Assembly (NCBI RefSeq): GCF_028401415.2
Contig: NZ_CP171821.2
Location: forward strand, 3,348,001 to 3,412,000
Length of the DNA stretch: 64,000 nt
DNA from: Glaciecola sp028401415
GTDB lineage: Bacteria; Pseudomonadota; Gammaproteobacteria; Enterobacterales; Alteromonadaceae
Direction of reading: 5' to 3'
Shown here: in pieces, positions 43,610-53,033 of the stretch
Layout: the number at the start of each line of letters is the position of its first letter
Numbering within the stretch: the stretch's first letter is position 1
Notes under the pieces: model-generated
Told to the model about the DNA's origin: nothing
The model's database searches: none
Seen by the model: the letters and a program-made list of their open reading frames with translations, nothing else
Program-made: the position numbers and the translations under genes

Positions 43610-44350
43610 ATGAGCAATAACCGCGTTCAAAGGTCACCTTTTAAAGTTCCGACAATGCATGAACAACGCAAACCTGAAGTTGCAATGCTGTTGTACCCTG
43701 GTATCACATTTTTAGATTTGGTAGGACCTCAAGCGGTCTTGGCTCCATCGTGCAATGTCCATGTGGTTTGGAAAAATACCGATCCTCTTGAAACCGATAG
43801 CGGAATGGTGACGCAAGCTACCTCGACCCTAAATGACTGCCCCAAAGACTTGGATGTTCTCTTTGTCCCCGGTGGAGAATTTAGCATTATGGAGGATGCA
43901 GAGGTGCTTACCTTTTTGGCCGACAGGGGTAGTCGCGCAAAATACATTACAAGTGTCTGTGGTGGCTCAGTGGTACTTGCAGCTGCAGGGCTATTAGAAG
44001 GGTACAAAGCCACATCGCACTGGTCAGCTAGAGACGCACTCGCACTTTTTGGTGCTGAGCCTGTAGACGCAAGGGTAGTCACCGATCGTAATCGAATTTC
44101 AGGTGGTGGTGTCACGGCAGGTATCGATTTTGGTCTAGTTCTATTGGCTGAGCTTCTACACGCAGATATCGCAAAAATGTCTCAGTTAGCATTAGAATAC
44201 GACCCTAAACCCCCATTTGATGCAGGCACTCCAGCAAAGGCTGGGCCTGAGATCATGAATAAAATGGAAAATTGGCTGGGTCCAATGAGCAACATCCTAT
44301 TACCGATGATGAAAAGAGCAGCAAATAATATGCATAATTTTAAGTCGTGA
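43610..44350 (+). CDS. DJ-1/PfpI-family protein (isonitrile-hydratase-like)
   Basis: A 246-residue DJ-1 superfamily protein: MLLYPGITFLDLVGPQAVL, a Gly-rich VPGGEF turn, and the nucleophile elbow SVCGGSVVLAAAGLL. The central THWSARD-type region (SHWSARDAL) and the C-terminal VTAGIDFGLVLLAELL fit isonitrile hydratase (InhA)-like members. Substrate unknown. Read from ATG 43610; an internal Met (PTMHEQ) could also start it. Leads a three-gene set with two small membrane proteins. Confidence 0.85.
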   Translation: MSNNRVQRSPFKVPTMHEQRKPEVAMLLYPGITFLDLVGPQAVLAPSCNVHVVWKNTDPLETDSGMVTQATSTLNDCPKDLDVLFVPGGEFSIMEDAEVLTFLADRGSRAKYITSVCGGSVVLAAAGLLEGYKATSHWSARDALALFGAEPVDARVVTDRNRISGGGVTAGIDFGLVLLAELLHADIAKMSQLALEYDPKPPFDAGTPAKAGPEIMNKMENWLGPMSNILLPMMKRAANNMHNFKS

Positions 44351-44360
44351 TGGTTGTCTT

Positions 44361-44705
44361 ATGAGTCATACGCCTAAGCCTTTTCAATTTGAGCAACTCT
44401 TGCACAGTCCAATAGCTCGATTGCGATTAATAGGTAAAATTGAAGGTGCAACTTTGATTTTGTTACTTTTTATTGCTGTTCCATTGAAACATATATTTGA
44501 GCTACCCATAGGCGTACAATTTATGGGGCCTCTCCATGGAATTGCATTTCTAAGTTATTTAATTGTATTGATCGAATGTATATCAGGCGGCGGTTTTTCA
44601 AAGCGCGAAATATGCAGACTATCCATTGTTGTGATAATTCCTTTTGGTCCATTTTTCAACGAGCAGTTTCTAAAGAACCATCAGTCAAATAGACAAATAA
44701 GTTAA
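44361..44705 (+). CDS. DUF3817 small integral membrane protein
   Basis: A 114-residue protein with three membrane spans. RLIGKIEGATLILLLFIAVP and PLKHIF open the DUF3817 domain; GPLHGIAFLSYLIVL and IPFGPFFNEQFL complete it. The function of the family is unknown. Its stop overlaps the start of the next gene by one base, 10 bp after the DJ-1 gene. Confidence 0.8.
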   Translation: MSHTPKPFQFEQLLHSPIARLRLIGKIEGATLILLLFIAVPLKHIFELPIGVQFMGPLHGIAFLSYLIVLIECISGGGFSKREICRLSIVVIIPFGPFFNEQFLKNHQSNRQIS

Positions 44706-45121
44706 TGCTCTATTTAGCAATCAAGACATTCCACATAGTTGCAGTTATTTGCTGGTTAGGGGCAATGCTCATTTTACCATGGCTTGTTAATTGGGCTGAT
44801 CACGTGCCGCCTGCCCTGAGGCCTATGCTAATTAAACGATTGCGTAAGTGGTACATCTTATATTCGAGCATTGGAATGTTTGTCACTTTCATTCTCGGCT
44901 TCGCGCTGGCCTCGCTCGGAAATTGGTATGCGAGCTCATGGCTGAGTTATAAATTAATTGTAGTGATCGTCTTTGCGGCGCTACATGGCTTACTTTCTGG
45001 TCAACTAGGGAGGCTGGCCATCGAACCAAGTTATCGATGTCCGAGATGGATAACAAAGCTAACTTGGGTCAATGTACCCATTATTCTTAGCGTTGTGTAT
45101 TTAGTTGTGTTTAAACCTTGA
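44705..45121 (+). CDS. CopD/HemJ-like membrane protein
   Basis: A 138-residue protein with four membrane spans. The start FHIVAVICWLGAMLILPWLV and the RLRKWYILYSSIGMF segment fit the CopD/HemJ-like (UPF0093) group; HemJ is a protoporphyrinogen oxidase, CopD a copper protein. With so few specific residues the subgroup cannot be decided. Translationally coupled to the DUF3817 gene, third of the set. Confidence 0.7.
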   Translation: MLYLAIKTFHIVAVICWLGAMLILPWLVNWADHVPPALRPMLIKRLRKWYILYSSIGMFVTFILGFALASLGNWYASSWLSYKLIVVIVFAALHGLLSGQLGRLAIEPSYRCPRWITKLTWVNVPIILSVVYLVVFKP

Positions 45122-45259
45122 TGGCTGTTTACCCATTGACTATAGTCTCCTTTAAACATTCGAAAGCTCATTCTCTTTGTTCAACTGCGGCTGTCTTTTA
45201 GTTTTTGGGCACAGTATGAAGATAGGTTGCTTGTGCAAGCACTAACGAAACAACGACAT

Positions 45260-45910
45260 TCAAGATGGGTCGGTCAAAATCGCACATGCTAATAAGACCG
45301 CTAAAACAATCAAGCACAACACAATCTTGAGAGGCTTTTGTTCAGCAACATACAAAAAATATGTGGGTTTTTCAGCATTCTCTAGGCAATACGAGACCCA
45401 CCACGTCGCAAGTAATATGAACAAAACGGATGCAAGTAAAAATAAACCTAATCCACCTATTACGTAGGTCTTAGCTGCGTAATAATTGGGCTCTGGCAAA
45501 GCGAAAATCACCATGGCTACTATAATTCCATAGCTGAACGCCGCTACCTCTAGTGAGAATTTTATCAGGGTATTGCCTCGCTCGAGCAGATATTTTCCCA
45601 TTCTCTCAAGTATTTGAAAACTACAAAACAGAAAACCAAGAAGTATAAAAACCAATCCTAGAGTGGCAACTGAGTTCCAAAACGCAGGAGATACAGCTTG
45701 CTTTATTCCATCAACAAAATAATGATTGTCAGTAACGATAAAAAAAGTGTGGGCGACAACCATGCTAAGAAAGCCCCATAACATCCACGTTATGACAAAC
45801 TTTGAAACAAAGGCAGAAAAGAGGTTGACAGGTTTTCCTTCTGGAAACAATGCGTGCCCACCCTCTGAAATAAGTGGGCCTCCAATATAGTTTTTAAGCT
45901 TTTCGAGCAT
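45260..45910 (-). CDS. Five-span membrane protein of unknown function
   Basis: A 216-residue protein with five hydrophobic segments (about residues 33-60, 76-98, 113-138, 148-175, 190-213). An amphipathic N-terminal helix (MLEKLKNYIGG) precedes them. No family recognised. It is isolated: 138 bp on one side, and 45911-46170 on the other holds nothing recognisable. Confidence 0.6.
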   Translation of the reverse strand: MLEKLKNYIGGPLISEGGHALFPEGKPVNLFSAFVSKFVITWMLWGFLSMVVAHTFFIVTDNHYFVDGIKQAVSPAFWNSVATLGLVFILLGFLFCSFQILERMGKYLLERGNTLIKFSLEVAAFSYGIIVAMVIFALPEPNYYAAKTYVIGGLGLFLLASVLFILLATWWVSYCLENAEKPTYFLYVAEQKPLKIVLCLIVLAVLLACAILTDPS

Positions 45911-46170
45911 AATGTTTTCTTAAAGTATTAAAATGAAGACTGGAATCGTCAATATGTCGGATTTTGCATAAAAAGTATATTGGAGTGTTTTGTGGGACTT
46001 AAAGCCGCATACTCCTATTTCCAGACTGGGACTATCACCCAATCGATTTTGGTTGAATCAGTTGTTCTATTGGACAGCTACGTTGATAACCGTTGTTTAT
46101 TCTGCCATGGAATTTTTTAAACTTTTCAAGTATGCCCTTAAAACTGAAAAACAAAGACGATAGCTTCGAC

Positions 46171-46563
46171 TTAAGCTATTGTTATTAAACCCAAGTGAAC
46201 GGCAAAGGGCAAAAAACCTCTGTCAGCATGCAAGAGCGGTATTTCGTGTTCAATGCAAAACGAAGCAATAATGACGTCATTTGTTTTGCGAATAGTGACA
46301 CCTTTTTTACGCAGGGTTCGGTAGTTATCTGCGCATTTGACAACCTGCTCTGGTCCGAATAACGAATATTGCTCTAATAGAGCAAGTTGGCTTTGTACTT
46401 GAATGAACTGTTTATCACTTTTAATACCTTGCAGAATTTCCAACAATATGAGGTCACCAATTATCACTTTTCCGTCTATCAGCAAATCATCCAGCAAGTT
46501 TGATTGCTGATTGACCGTTCCGTTTAAATAGTCAATCCAAACACTTGTATCAACTAAGATCAT
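46171..46563 (-). CDS. vapC: VapC-family PIN-domain toxin (second pair)
   Basis: A 130-residue PIN nuclease: LVDTSVWIDYL (D5), LILLEILQGI (E42), KTNDVIIASF (D96) and HADRGF (D114) give the full acidic quartet. It is unrelated in detail to the first VapC of the window. It overlaps its antitoxin gene by 4 bp (ATGA). Expected to cut tRNA or rRNA when free of antitoxin. Confidence 0.92.
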   Translation of the reverse strand: MILVDTSVWIDYLNGTVNQQSNLLDDLLIDGKVIIGDLILLEILQGIKSDKQFIQVQSQLALLEQYSLFGPEQVVKCADNYRTLRKKGVTIRKTNDVIIASFCIEHEIPLLHADRGFLPFAVHLGLITIA

Positions 46564-46754
46564 TCGGAACTTCTCATTTCATCGAGATTACCGTCCCATT
46601 TAATCTTGCCTCTGAGTTTGCGGATAGATTGCTGTTTTTTGCGTTGAACCAACAGTTTCAGCCCTAACTCTACCGCTTCTTTTTTTGTGCTGAGTCCACT
46701 TGCTTCAAGCGCTTGTTTCATCAAAGTATCATCAATTACAATATTAGTGCGCAT
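46560..46754 (-). CDS. vapB: VapB-family antitoxin (second pair)
   Basis: A 64-residue antitoxin. MRTNIVIDDTLMKQAL and KKEAVELGLKLLVQRKKQ are the VapB (DUF2191-type) ribbon-helix-helix pattern. The C-terminal IRKLRGKIKWDGNLDEMR is the toxin-binding tail. It precedes the toxin with a 4-bp overlap. An 8-bp inverted repeat just upstream is the probable autoregulatory operator. Confidence 0.9.
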   Translation of the reverse strand: MRTNIVIDDTLMKQALEASGLSTKKEAVELGLKLLVQRKKQQSIRKLRGKIKWDGNLDEMRSSE

Positions 46755-46763
46755 AATTCACCG

Positions 46764-46790
46764 TGTGTATAGAATGTAGTCGTATACACA
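46764..46790 (-). promoter_or_regulatory. Operator-like inverted repeat of the second VapBC pair
   Basis: TGTGTATA (46764-46771) and TATACACA (46783-46790) form a perfect 8-bp inverted repeat ten bases before the antitoxin ATG. This is the usual position for VapB binding. Confidence 0.6.
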
Positions 46791-46845
46791 TCATAAAGTC
46801 TTGATGATTTCTATGCAACGCCTTTGCGTATGTTCAGTAGCGTCT

Positions 46846-48249
46846 TCAATTAAACAACGACAAATTCACCGCATCAAAATTACCAAGCGTCGGCAAGGCG
46901 TGCCTAATTTCTATATCTGACAAGCCCCACCATTTCCCAAGCGGCGCGGCAAATTGCTCCACTGCCAGTGTCGGAATTAGTCTGCCGTTTCCTGCATCTA
47001 AGTCATGTCCAAGTAGGGCCGGTGGCACCTCTCCTAAAATGGTTTTACCTCGCACGGCGCCACCCATAACAATTTGGTTTCCTCCCCATCCATGGTCGGT
47101 GCCATCACCGTTAACGGTAAGTGTTCTTCCAAAATCTGAGGCAGTGAAGGTCGTGACATTTTGCGACAAACCAAGTTCTATCATGGCAGAATCGAACGCT
47201 GCGAGCGCACTGTCTAGTTGCGATAGTAGTGCGGGTAGGTCGGCGGCCTGATTGGAATGGGTATCAAACCCTCCGGTGCCAACAAAGAATATTTGTCTAT
47301 TGGCCGAGAGGCTATCGCGAATGGACATGGTTTGTGCCACTGCGCGAAGTTGACTGCCAAGTGAGCTCTCAGGGAACGCCGTTGTCAGCGTCGGTGCCGT
47401 TGCTCTGGCGGCATCGAAAACTGAATTGGCATCAATGCCTTTTTGAAATTTGTTAGCAATATCTTGAGCCAGTATATTGGAGTGCTGAGAGCCTTGAGCA
47501 CGGAATATTTCTCGCGCCGATGCAATAAATCCAGAGAGTTCACCGCCGATACCGCCGCCGTTTGGACCTTCAAGTGCAGTGATGCCAGCCGATCCATTTA
47601 AAGAAACTTGATACGGTGACACCGTGTTTCCTGTAAGAAAGGGACCAACACCTGCCGTTGCAAGGGTGGTAAATTCACCTATACCATTGTTTGCGCCTGC
47701 AGCGAGCATAGCGTCGGCGAATAAACCTCCCCATCCAAACTGTGCACCTTCTGGCGCGCTCGCTTGCCAAATAGACTGTTGGTCGTTATGCGAAAACAGT
47801 CGCGGTGGCAGCTTGGCTGAGCCGGATGCAAAACCTTGGGCGTTAAGGGGTTCGACAAGAGGCCCAACATTGCTAACGATAGCAACTCGCCCTTGGTCAA
47901 ACACTGACTTGAGCAAGGGCATCTCCGGTGGTAGTGCAAATTCTCTGCTTCCAAAATGCGCACTGTTGTCTGGCGAGAGTGGTAATAGACTCTCTCGTGA
48001 GCGCGTGCCTCCATAAGTATTGAGCAGAGATTGGCGAATATTTGCAAAGCCGTTGTACGAGGACACGTCATAAGGAATCAGCAGGTCGTGACCATCTACG
48101 CCACCGAATAAAAACACGCAAACCAGTGCCTTATAGTCGTTAGTTTGAGCCGCATGAGCGGTAAGCGAACTGGGTAAGCCAATGAGTGAGGCGCCAGCAA
48201 TGGAAGAAGAAATTGAATAGCGCAGAAAATCGCGTCGCGTTAATTTCAT
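46846..48249 (-). CDS. DUF1501 family protein, Tat-exported
   Basis: A 467-residue protein with a twin-arginine signal (KLTRRDFLRYSISSSIAG). The mature part has the DUF1501 pattern: VFLFGGVDGHDLLIPYD, FFVGTGGFDTHSNQ, FTASDFGRTLTVNGDGTDHGWG, GAVRGKTILGEVP. The DFGRT/DHGWG motifs relate it to the alkaline-phosphatase/sulfatase superfamily. Function unproven. It follows the DUF1800 gene by 11 bp, the standard arrangement of this pair in many bacteria. Confidence 0.88.
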   Translation of the reverse strand: MKLTRRDFLRYSISSSIAGASLIGLPSSLTAHAAQTNDYKALVCVFLFGGVDGHDLLIPYDVSSYNGFANIRQSLLNTYGGTRSRESLLPLSPDNSAHFGSREFALPPEMPLLKSVFDQGRVAIVSNVGPLVEPLNAQGFASGSAKLPPRLFSHNDQQSIWQASAPEGAQFGWGGLFADAMLAAGANNGIGEFTTLATAGVGPFLTGNTVSPYQVSLNGSAGITALEGPNGGGIGGELSGFIASAREIFRAQGSQHSNILAQDIANKFQKGIDANSVFDAARATAPTLTTAFPESSLGSQLRAVAQTMSIRDSLSANRQIFFVGTGGFDTHSNQAADLPALLSQLDSALAAFDSAMIELGLSQNVTTFTASDFGRTLTVNGDGTDHGWGGNQIVMGGAVRGKTILGEVPPALLGHDLDAGNGRLIPTLAVEQFAAPLGKWWGLSDIEIRHALPTLGNFDAVNLSLFN

Positions 48250-48260
48250 GAGAGGGCTCC

Positions 48261-50144
48261 TTAACGTTGAATCAGGTAATCGGGCATAGACATAAGCATG
48301 AGCACGGCATAACCCACCAGCGCTGATCTACCGGCGTCATCTTGCAAGGCGCTGCGAGGATATTCATCTAGAGTGGCAATCAATTGTTCTCGCGTGCTTT
48401 GACTCAGCGTGCCATATACCAACAGTTCGTTGAGATAATCGATCAATGATTCAGAATTATCTGTCAATGGAAGTGCTTTGTCATAGTTTGCAATAAAAGT
48501 TTGCTGCGCACGCGAAGCATCAAAACTCGCGCCAAACAACGTAAATACGGGCTGCATCACTTCAAAGTTATTGCGTTGTGATTGAAAAGTGCCAAACGAC
48601 AGCAAATTGATATAACCCGGAATACTAGACGCGTTCACAATTTGTAACTCGGGTGCAACAAGGCCTTCTTGCGCCGAAAGTGTGCCAGGCGCGGTATAGC
48701 CGGGCCGATAGAAGTTAAATACAGAAGGTGAGCGATAAGGATGTTGACCTAATGAACTTAAAGACGAGGTGTCATAAAGAAGCCCTACGTATTCTGGATG
48801 AGTCATGTCTGTTTGAAAAGCGCGCATGAAATGAGTTAGACGCAACACAGGCTCGCGCACCTTTCCGAAGGAGTCATTTGCCAGCGCAAGCTCCAAATCA
48901 TTTTCAGAGTCGAATAATATTGCGGCAACAGTCGCTTTAAGATCGCCCTTACGATTTTCTCCCACAAGGGTACCGTTCGGTAGGGTAAATGAACCTTCAT
49001 CGAAAGCAGTTGCTACTCGTGCAACGTAAGCTGGACTTGGATTGCTGGTGACAAATCGCTGAATTAGCTGTTTTGAGACAAATGGCCCAACATTCGGATG
49101 TTCCATTATGTGATCAAGCGCCATATCAATTGAGGCTTCAGCAGAGGTGTTTGCGGGAATCGTATAGCCTAAAAAGGTTTTTTCACCGCTTTCGTGAGCA
49201 CCATTGTTGATTTGCAAAGGCTCAACAACAGCTTGCCTTATTTGCGCTAGTCTGCCAATTAAACTTGATTCTAAATCGAGTCGAGGATTGTTTAGCCCAG
49301 TAAAAACTTTAGCAAGGCCTGTAATATCGTCGTTGTCATAGGTCTCAACTGGTGTCCCATTGGCATCTAGCACAACGGTGCCGTCTGGGTTTAGTTCAAC
49401 TAATCCGATGGTAAAGAGTTGCAGTATTTCTCGAGCATAGTTCTCGTCTGGGACACGGCCGGTTGTCTCGTCGCCTTTTTCATTGCCCAAATACGTCAAA
49501 TATTCAGCCATAGCGGGAGAGTAGGTGACCGCTTCAAGTAAATCGCGATAGTTACCTAGCGCGTGTTCGGCCAAGATATCTTGGAAGTATCCGACGGTTT
49601 GCGGGAAGATACCGAGTAATCCTCCACTGCCATTGGACACAACAGTAATTTGTGAAAGTGCGAATGCCATCCGTTGCCGAAGTTGATCTTCGCCATGCAC
49701 TGCATTTTTCCAGAAAACCCAAGTTGTCGCGCCTTGATCAAATGCATCAGCAAGCATCCCGCGTTGCGGTGAGCCTAACTCGTAGTATTGTTGAACGTCT
49801 GGTAAAAACGGCGTAACGGGCGTTTCGAATTGTTCAAGTATCCAGTCTGACGCGCTAGTTCCTGTATATTTTTCAACGTCGTCTGGGGTGGGGCCAAAGG
49901 TTGCTATGGTCAAAAAGCGAGACGTTGTTTGCGGGGTATCGAATACACCCGAGGTATCTTCCACAGGCGGAGGTGCCGGCGGCGGCGCGGGCTCGATTGG
50001 GCTGGCCACCTCGTCACTGCCTCCTCCGCATGCTGACAACAACAGCAAAACAAGGGATACCATTATTAGACGCGTTTTAGCGCCGTTCGCTGATGCGAAT
50101 TCATTTACGCATCTAGTCTTCTTTGCCTTATGCATTTCACTCAT
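48261..50144 (-). CDS. DUF1800 family lipoprotein
   Basis: A 627-residue protein with a lipoprotein signal (LLLLSACGGG) and a Pro-rich linker, then the DUF1800 domain: RFLTIATFGPTPDDV, VFWKNAVHGEDQLRQRMAFAL, YARELQLFT-like NYAREILQLFTIGL, and the C-terminal FLQR-like MPDYLIQR. DUF1800 and DUF1501 genes are cotranscribed in many phyla, probably for envelope polymer or carbohydrate processing, but no activity is known. The annotated ATG lies directly after AAGAGGA; the next in-frame Met (50135) has better spacing, so the true start may be nine bases later. Confidence 0.85.
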   Translation of the reverse strand: MSEMHKAKKTRCVNEFASANGAKTRLIMVSLVLLLLSACGGGSDEVASPIEPAPPPAPPPVEDTSGVFDTPQTTSRFLTIATFGPTPDDVEKYTGTSASDWILEQFETPVTPFLPDVQQYYELGSPQRGMLADAFDQGATTWVFWKNAVHGEDQLRQRMAFALSQITVVSNGSGGLLGIFPQTVGYFQDILAEHALGNYRDLLEAVTYSPAMAEYLTYLGNEKGDETTGRVPDENYAREILQLFTIGLVELNPDGTVVLDANGTPVETYDNDDITGLAKVFTGLNNPRLDLESSLIGRLAQIRQAVVEPLQINNGAHESGEKTFLGYTIPANTSAEASIDMALDHIMEHPNVGPFVSKQLIQRFVTSNPSPAYVARVATAFDEGSFTLPNGTLVGENRKGDLKATVAAILFDSENDLELALANDSFGKVREPVLRLTHFMRAFQTDMTHPEYVGLLYDTSSLSSLGQHPYRSPSVFNFYRPGYTAPGTLSAQEGLVAPELQIVNASSIPGYINLLSFGTFQSQRNNFEVMQPVFTLFGASFDASRAQQTFIANYDKALPLTDNSESLIDYLNELLVYGTLSQSTREQLIATLDEYPRSALQDDAGRSALVGYAVLMLMSMPDYLIQR

Positions 50145-50418
50145 TCCTCTTTAAGATGGCAGGCTTTATCGGCGTCTGTAAACCGCATTGAGGTCGCAAT
50201 CCTTCGGTAGGTGTCGACGAGTCGCCTAATGCATCACACGGGCAATGTAAGAAATTTCGCGGGTGCGCTTCAACAATCTTGTGGTGTATTTACTCAACCT
50301 TTACACAACATTGACTCAAAATTACATATAGAGAATTATTCTGCTGTTTTGAGTGACTGCAACGACATCCTCGCGAAGCTATGCGATACTGCTACAAAAC
50401 ACTGAAGTTATTTACACC

Positions 50419-52485
50419 ATGACACGTCTTCGTTTTGCTCTAGCCTTATTCACACTTGCATTATCAATTTCAGCTTGCTCTCCCTCTCGGGACATCACTA
50501 TAGAACCAAGCAAGCAATCACCTGCGGTTTTAACGAATGAACGCTACGACGTGCTGCTTGGCGGTATTGACGTGGGTGATTTAACGCTTGAGCGAAACGG
50601 GAACCAACTGAATATCGACTATGGCTTTAGCAATAACGGGCGTGGCGCGAGCACGGTTGAAACGCTTACTTTGTCTGATACGGGTTTGCCAATTAAGTGG
50701 CAAATCAATGGCAACACCGTGTTTGGTAATGAAGTTGATGAATACTTTAGCGTTACCGGCGAGCAAGCAAATTGGCGAGCAAGTGCCGGTGAGGGTAACA
50801 GCAGTTTTGACGGACAATCGATGTACATTGCGCAAGGTGCTAGCCCTTATTCGCTGTATATTTACGCGACCGCGCTCTTGGCCGACAGCGATAATGCCGT
50901 GAATGCATTGCCAGGGGGGCAACTTACGCTTAGCGAGATACAGGCCATAAATTTGAGTAATGAACAAGGGCCAATCAGCGCTAATGTGTATGCAATTAAC
51001 GGTATTGAGCTAGATCCCAGCTATATTGCGCTGGATGAACATCAAAACATGCTCGCGTTTTTATCGCCGCGTTTTACCATGATGCGCCAAGACTTACTGC
51101 ACAATGGCCTGGCTCAAGATACGCAGTTAAGAGAGTTGGCTGCCAAGCTTAATGCACAACGATTTGAGCGCATTGCGCAAAAGGTTACGCATAGCTTTGA
51201 GGGCAGAGTGAGAATTAACAATGTGCGTATTTTTGACCCACAAGCACTTGCACTGACTGAGCCTAAATCTGTCGTAATACAAGACAATAAAATTGTATCG
51301 GTTGATGAGCGACTGCAAAGCGCAAAAGCGGATGAAACCCTAATTGACGGTAAAGGTGGCTCACTCATTCCCGGGCTCTACGAAATGCATGCTCATATGA
51401 GCGACAACCGCGCGCTTCTAAATGTATTGGCGGGGGTCACATCAGTGCGTGATATGGGTAACGATATGGACGTGCTAGATGCGCTGATTGAGAAAATTGA
51501 AGGCGGTACTCTAATTGGCCCGCGCATCACAAAAAGTGGTTTTATTGAAGGTAAAAGCCCATTTTCCTCTGCCACTGGCGAGATGGCCGCCACCAAGCAA
51601 GAAGCCGTTGATTTGGTCAAAATGTATGGTGAGCGAGGTGACTATTTTCAAATAAAGATTTACAGCTCCATAAAAGGTGAATGGGTGCCAGCGATGGCAA
51701 GAGAAGCTGAAAAATACGGCATGCGTGTGGCCGGACATATTCCTGCGTTTTCGAATGTTGATGAAATGCTCGTTGCTGGATACGACGAAGTGACTCACAT
51801 AAACCAAGTGATGTTGAGCTGGGTGCTGGAGCGCGAAGAGGACACTCGCACCTTATTTAGAATTACTGGTATGAAGCGCTTCGTCGACTTAGATTTAAAC
51901 AGCGAAAAGGTGCAAAACACCATTAACACGATGGTGGAAAATAACATCGCGGTGGACCCAACCGTGGTCATTCACGAATTTGGCCTGACGGCTCGTAATG
52001 GTGAAACGCGAATCGGCATGCAAGATTATATTGAAAACATGCCTATTGGCGTGCAGCGCGGCGCAAAGCAGGCTTTACTCAACGTGGCTGATGAGCAAGA
52101 AGATGAGCAGTACAGACTGGCCTTTGCCAAAATTATTGAAGCGCTATCTATGATGCACGAACGCGGTATTTTTATTGTGCCTGGCACCGATCTTGGCGGC
52201 GCTTTTGAGCTGCATCGAGAGCTTGAGCTGTTCCAGCAACTGGGTATGAGCAATGCTGAAGTACTTAAACGCGCGTCATACGATATGGCGAATTACTTGG
52301 GTTACGGTGATAGCCTTGGCAGCATTGAAGAAGGTAAGCTCGCCGACTTCTTTTTAGTACCCGAAAATCCTTTAGAAGACCTAAGAGCGATAAAGCGTGT
52401 TGCCATGGTAGTTAAAGATGGCAAGGTGTATTACCCATCTGAAGTGTATCCTGAGTTTGGGATCCGGCCTTTTGTTACGCTTTAA
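50419..52485 (+). CDS. Lipoprotein amidohydrolase with an N-terminal extra domain
   Basis: A 688-residue protein read from ATG 50419, which opens a lipoprotein signal (ALSISACSPS); the frame upstream has no signal. Residues about 40-270 are a beta-rich domain of unknown type (VLLGGIDVGDLTLERNG). The amidohydrolase barrel follows: GLYEMHAHMSD (H-x-H), QIKIYSS (carboxylated Lys region), AGHIPAF, VTHINQ, and GTDLGG with the final Asp. Same family as the gene at 24725, but with a lipid anchor and added domain. Probably hydrolyses a peptide or amide at the envelope. Confidence 0.84.
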   Translation: MTRLRFALALFTLALSISACSPSRDITIEPSKQSPAVLTNERYDVLLGGIDVGDLTLERNGNQLNIDYGFSNNGRGASTVETLTLSDTGLPIKWQINGNTVFGNEVDEYFSVTGEQANWRASAGEGNSSFDGQSMYIAQGASPYSLYIYATALLADSDNAVNALPGGQLTLSEIQAINLSNEQGPISANVYAINGIELDPSYIALDEHQNMLAFLSPRFTMMRQDLLHNGLAQDTQLRELAAKLNAQRFERIAQKVTHSFEGRVRINNVRIFDPQALALTEPKSVVIQDNKIVSVDERLQSAKADETLIDGKGGSLIPGLYEMHAHMSDNRALLNVLAGVTSVRDMGNDMDVLDALIEKIEGGTLIGPRITKSGFIEGKSPFSSATGEMAATKQEAVDLVKMYGERGDYFQIKIYSSIKGEWVPAMAREAEKYGMRVAGHIPAFSNVDEMLVAGYDEVTHINQVMLSWVLEREEDTRTLFRITGMKRFVDLDLNSEKVQNTINTMVENNIAVDPTVVIHEFGLTARNGETRIGMQDYIENMPIGVQRGAKQALLNVADEQEDEQYRLAFAKIIEALSMMHERGIFIVPGTDLGGAFELHRELELFQQLGMSNAEVLKRASYDMANYLGYGDSLGSIEEGKLADFFLVPENPLEDLRAIKRVAMVVKDGKVYYPSEVYPEFGIRPFVTL

Positions 52486-52655
52486 ATTGCCAATGTGAAA
52501 ATATCATTTACATTGATTGGTATTTGTGCAATTTTAACTGTCTTGCCTGATCGTAATATCGACGGTGAATACTTTCGATAGTTAATCGATAGTAAATAAC
52601 ACAGGTTATCATCAACACCCGCTCGCATAGACATGACTATAAAAGGATAGAGTCA

Positions 52656-53024
52656 ATGACTATTCAGCTTACGCAAACGCAAATCGAAGCGTTCGACCAA
52701 ATTGCACAGCAACGTGTTTTAAATGACATGTGTGCTCACATAAAAACGTTTTTTCCGAGTCATTATGCCGACCTTGCGCCTGACAATCACCTTCGCTTCT
52801 GCAAAGACGTTGTTAAAAAAGCCGCCTCTTTTGGCTATGAAACCGAGCGCAATATCTTCATGTTTTTGAACATTATGATTATGTTGGGAGAGGACTTCGA
52901 CACTAAACCTGAGTTTCAGTGGGCCCGCGACATACTTACGGACCCTATCCCAGAGCCTGAATACAATATTGAGGCCCTTGCTGATGCCGCACTTAAATGG
53001 ACTCAGCAACGGGCGAAGGGGTAA
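52656..53024 (+). CDS. Small protein associated with the metallopeptidase module
   Basis: A 122-residue helical cytoplasmic protein (LTQTQIEAFDQIAQQRVLND, HIKTFFPSHYADL, AASFGYETERNIFMFLNIM, LGEDFDTKPEFQWARDIL). The pattern of an initial Q-x-x-x-F helix, a central GYETER motif and a final FD-x-x-PEFQWA motif resembles the small proteins often found beside secreted effectors of type VI systems. This is recollection, not a search result. It lies 9 bp before the metallopeptidase gene and may be an adaptor or chaperone. Confidence 0.55.
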   Translation: MTIQLTQTQIEAFDQIAQQRVLNDMCAHIKTFFPSHYADLAPDNHLRFCKDVVKKAASFGYETERNIFMFLNIMIMLGEDFDTKPEFQWARDILTDPIPEPEYNIEALADAALKWTQQRAKG

Positions 53025-53033
53025 ATATAGTTT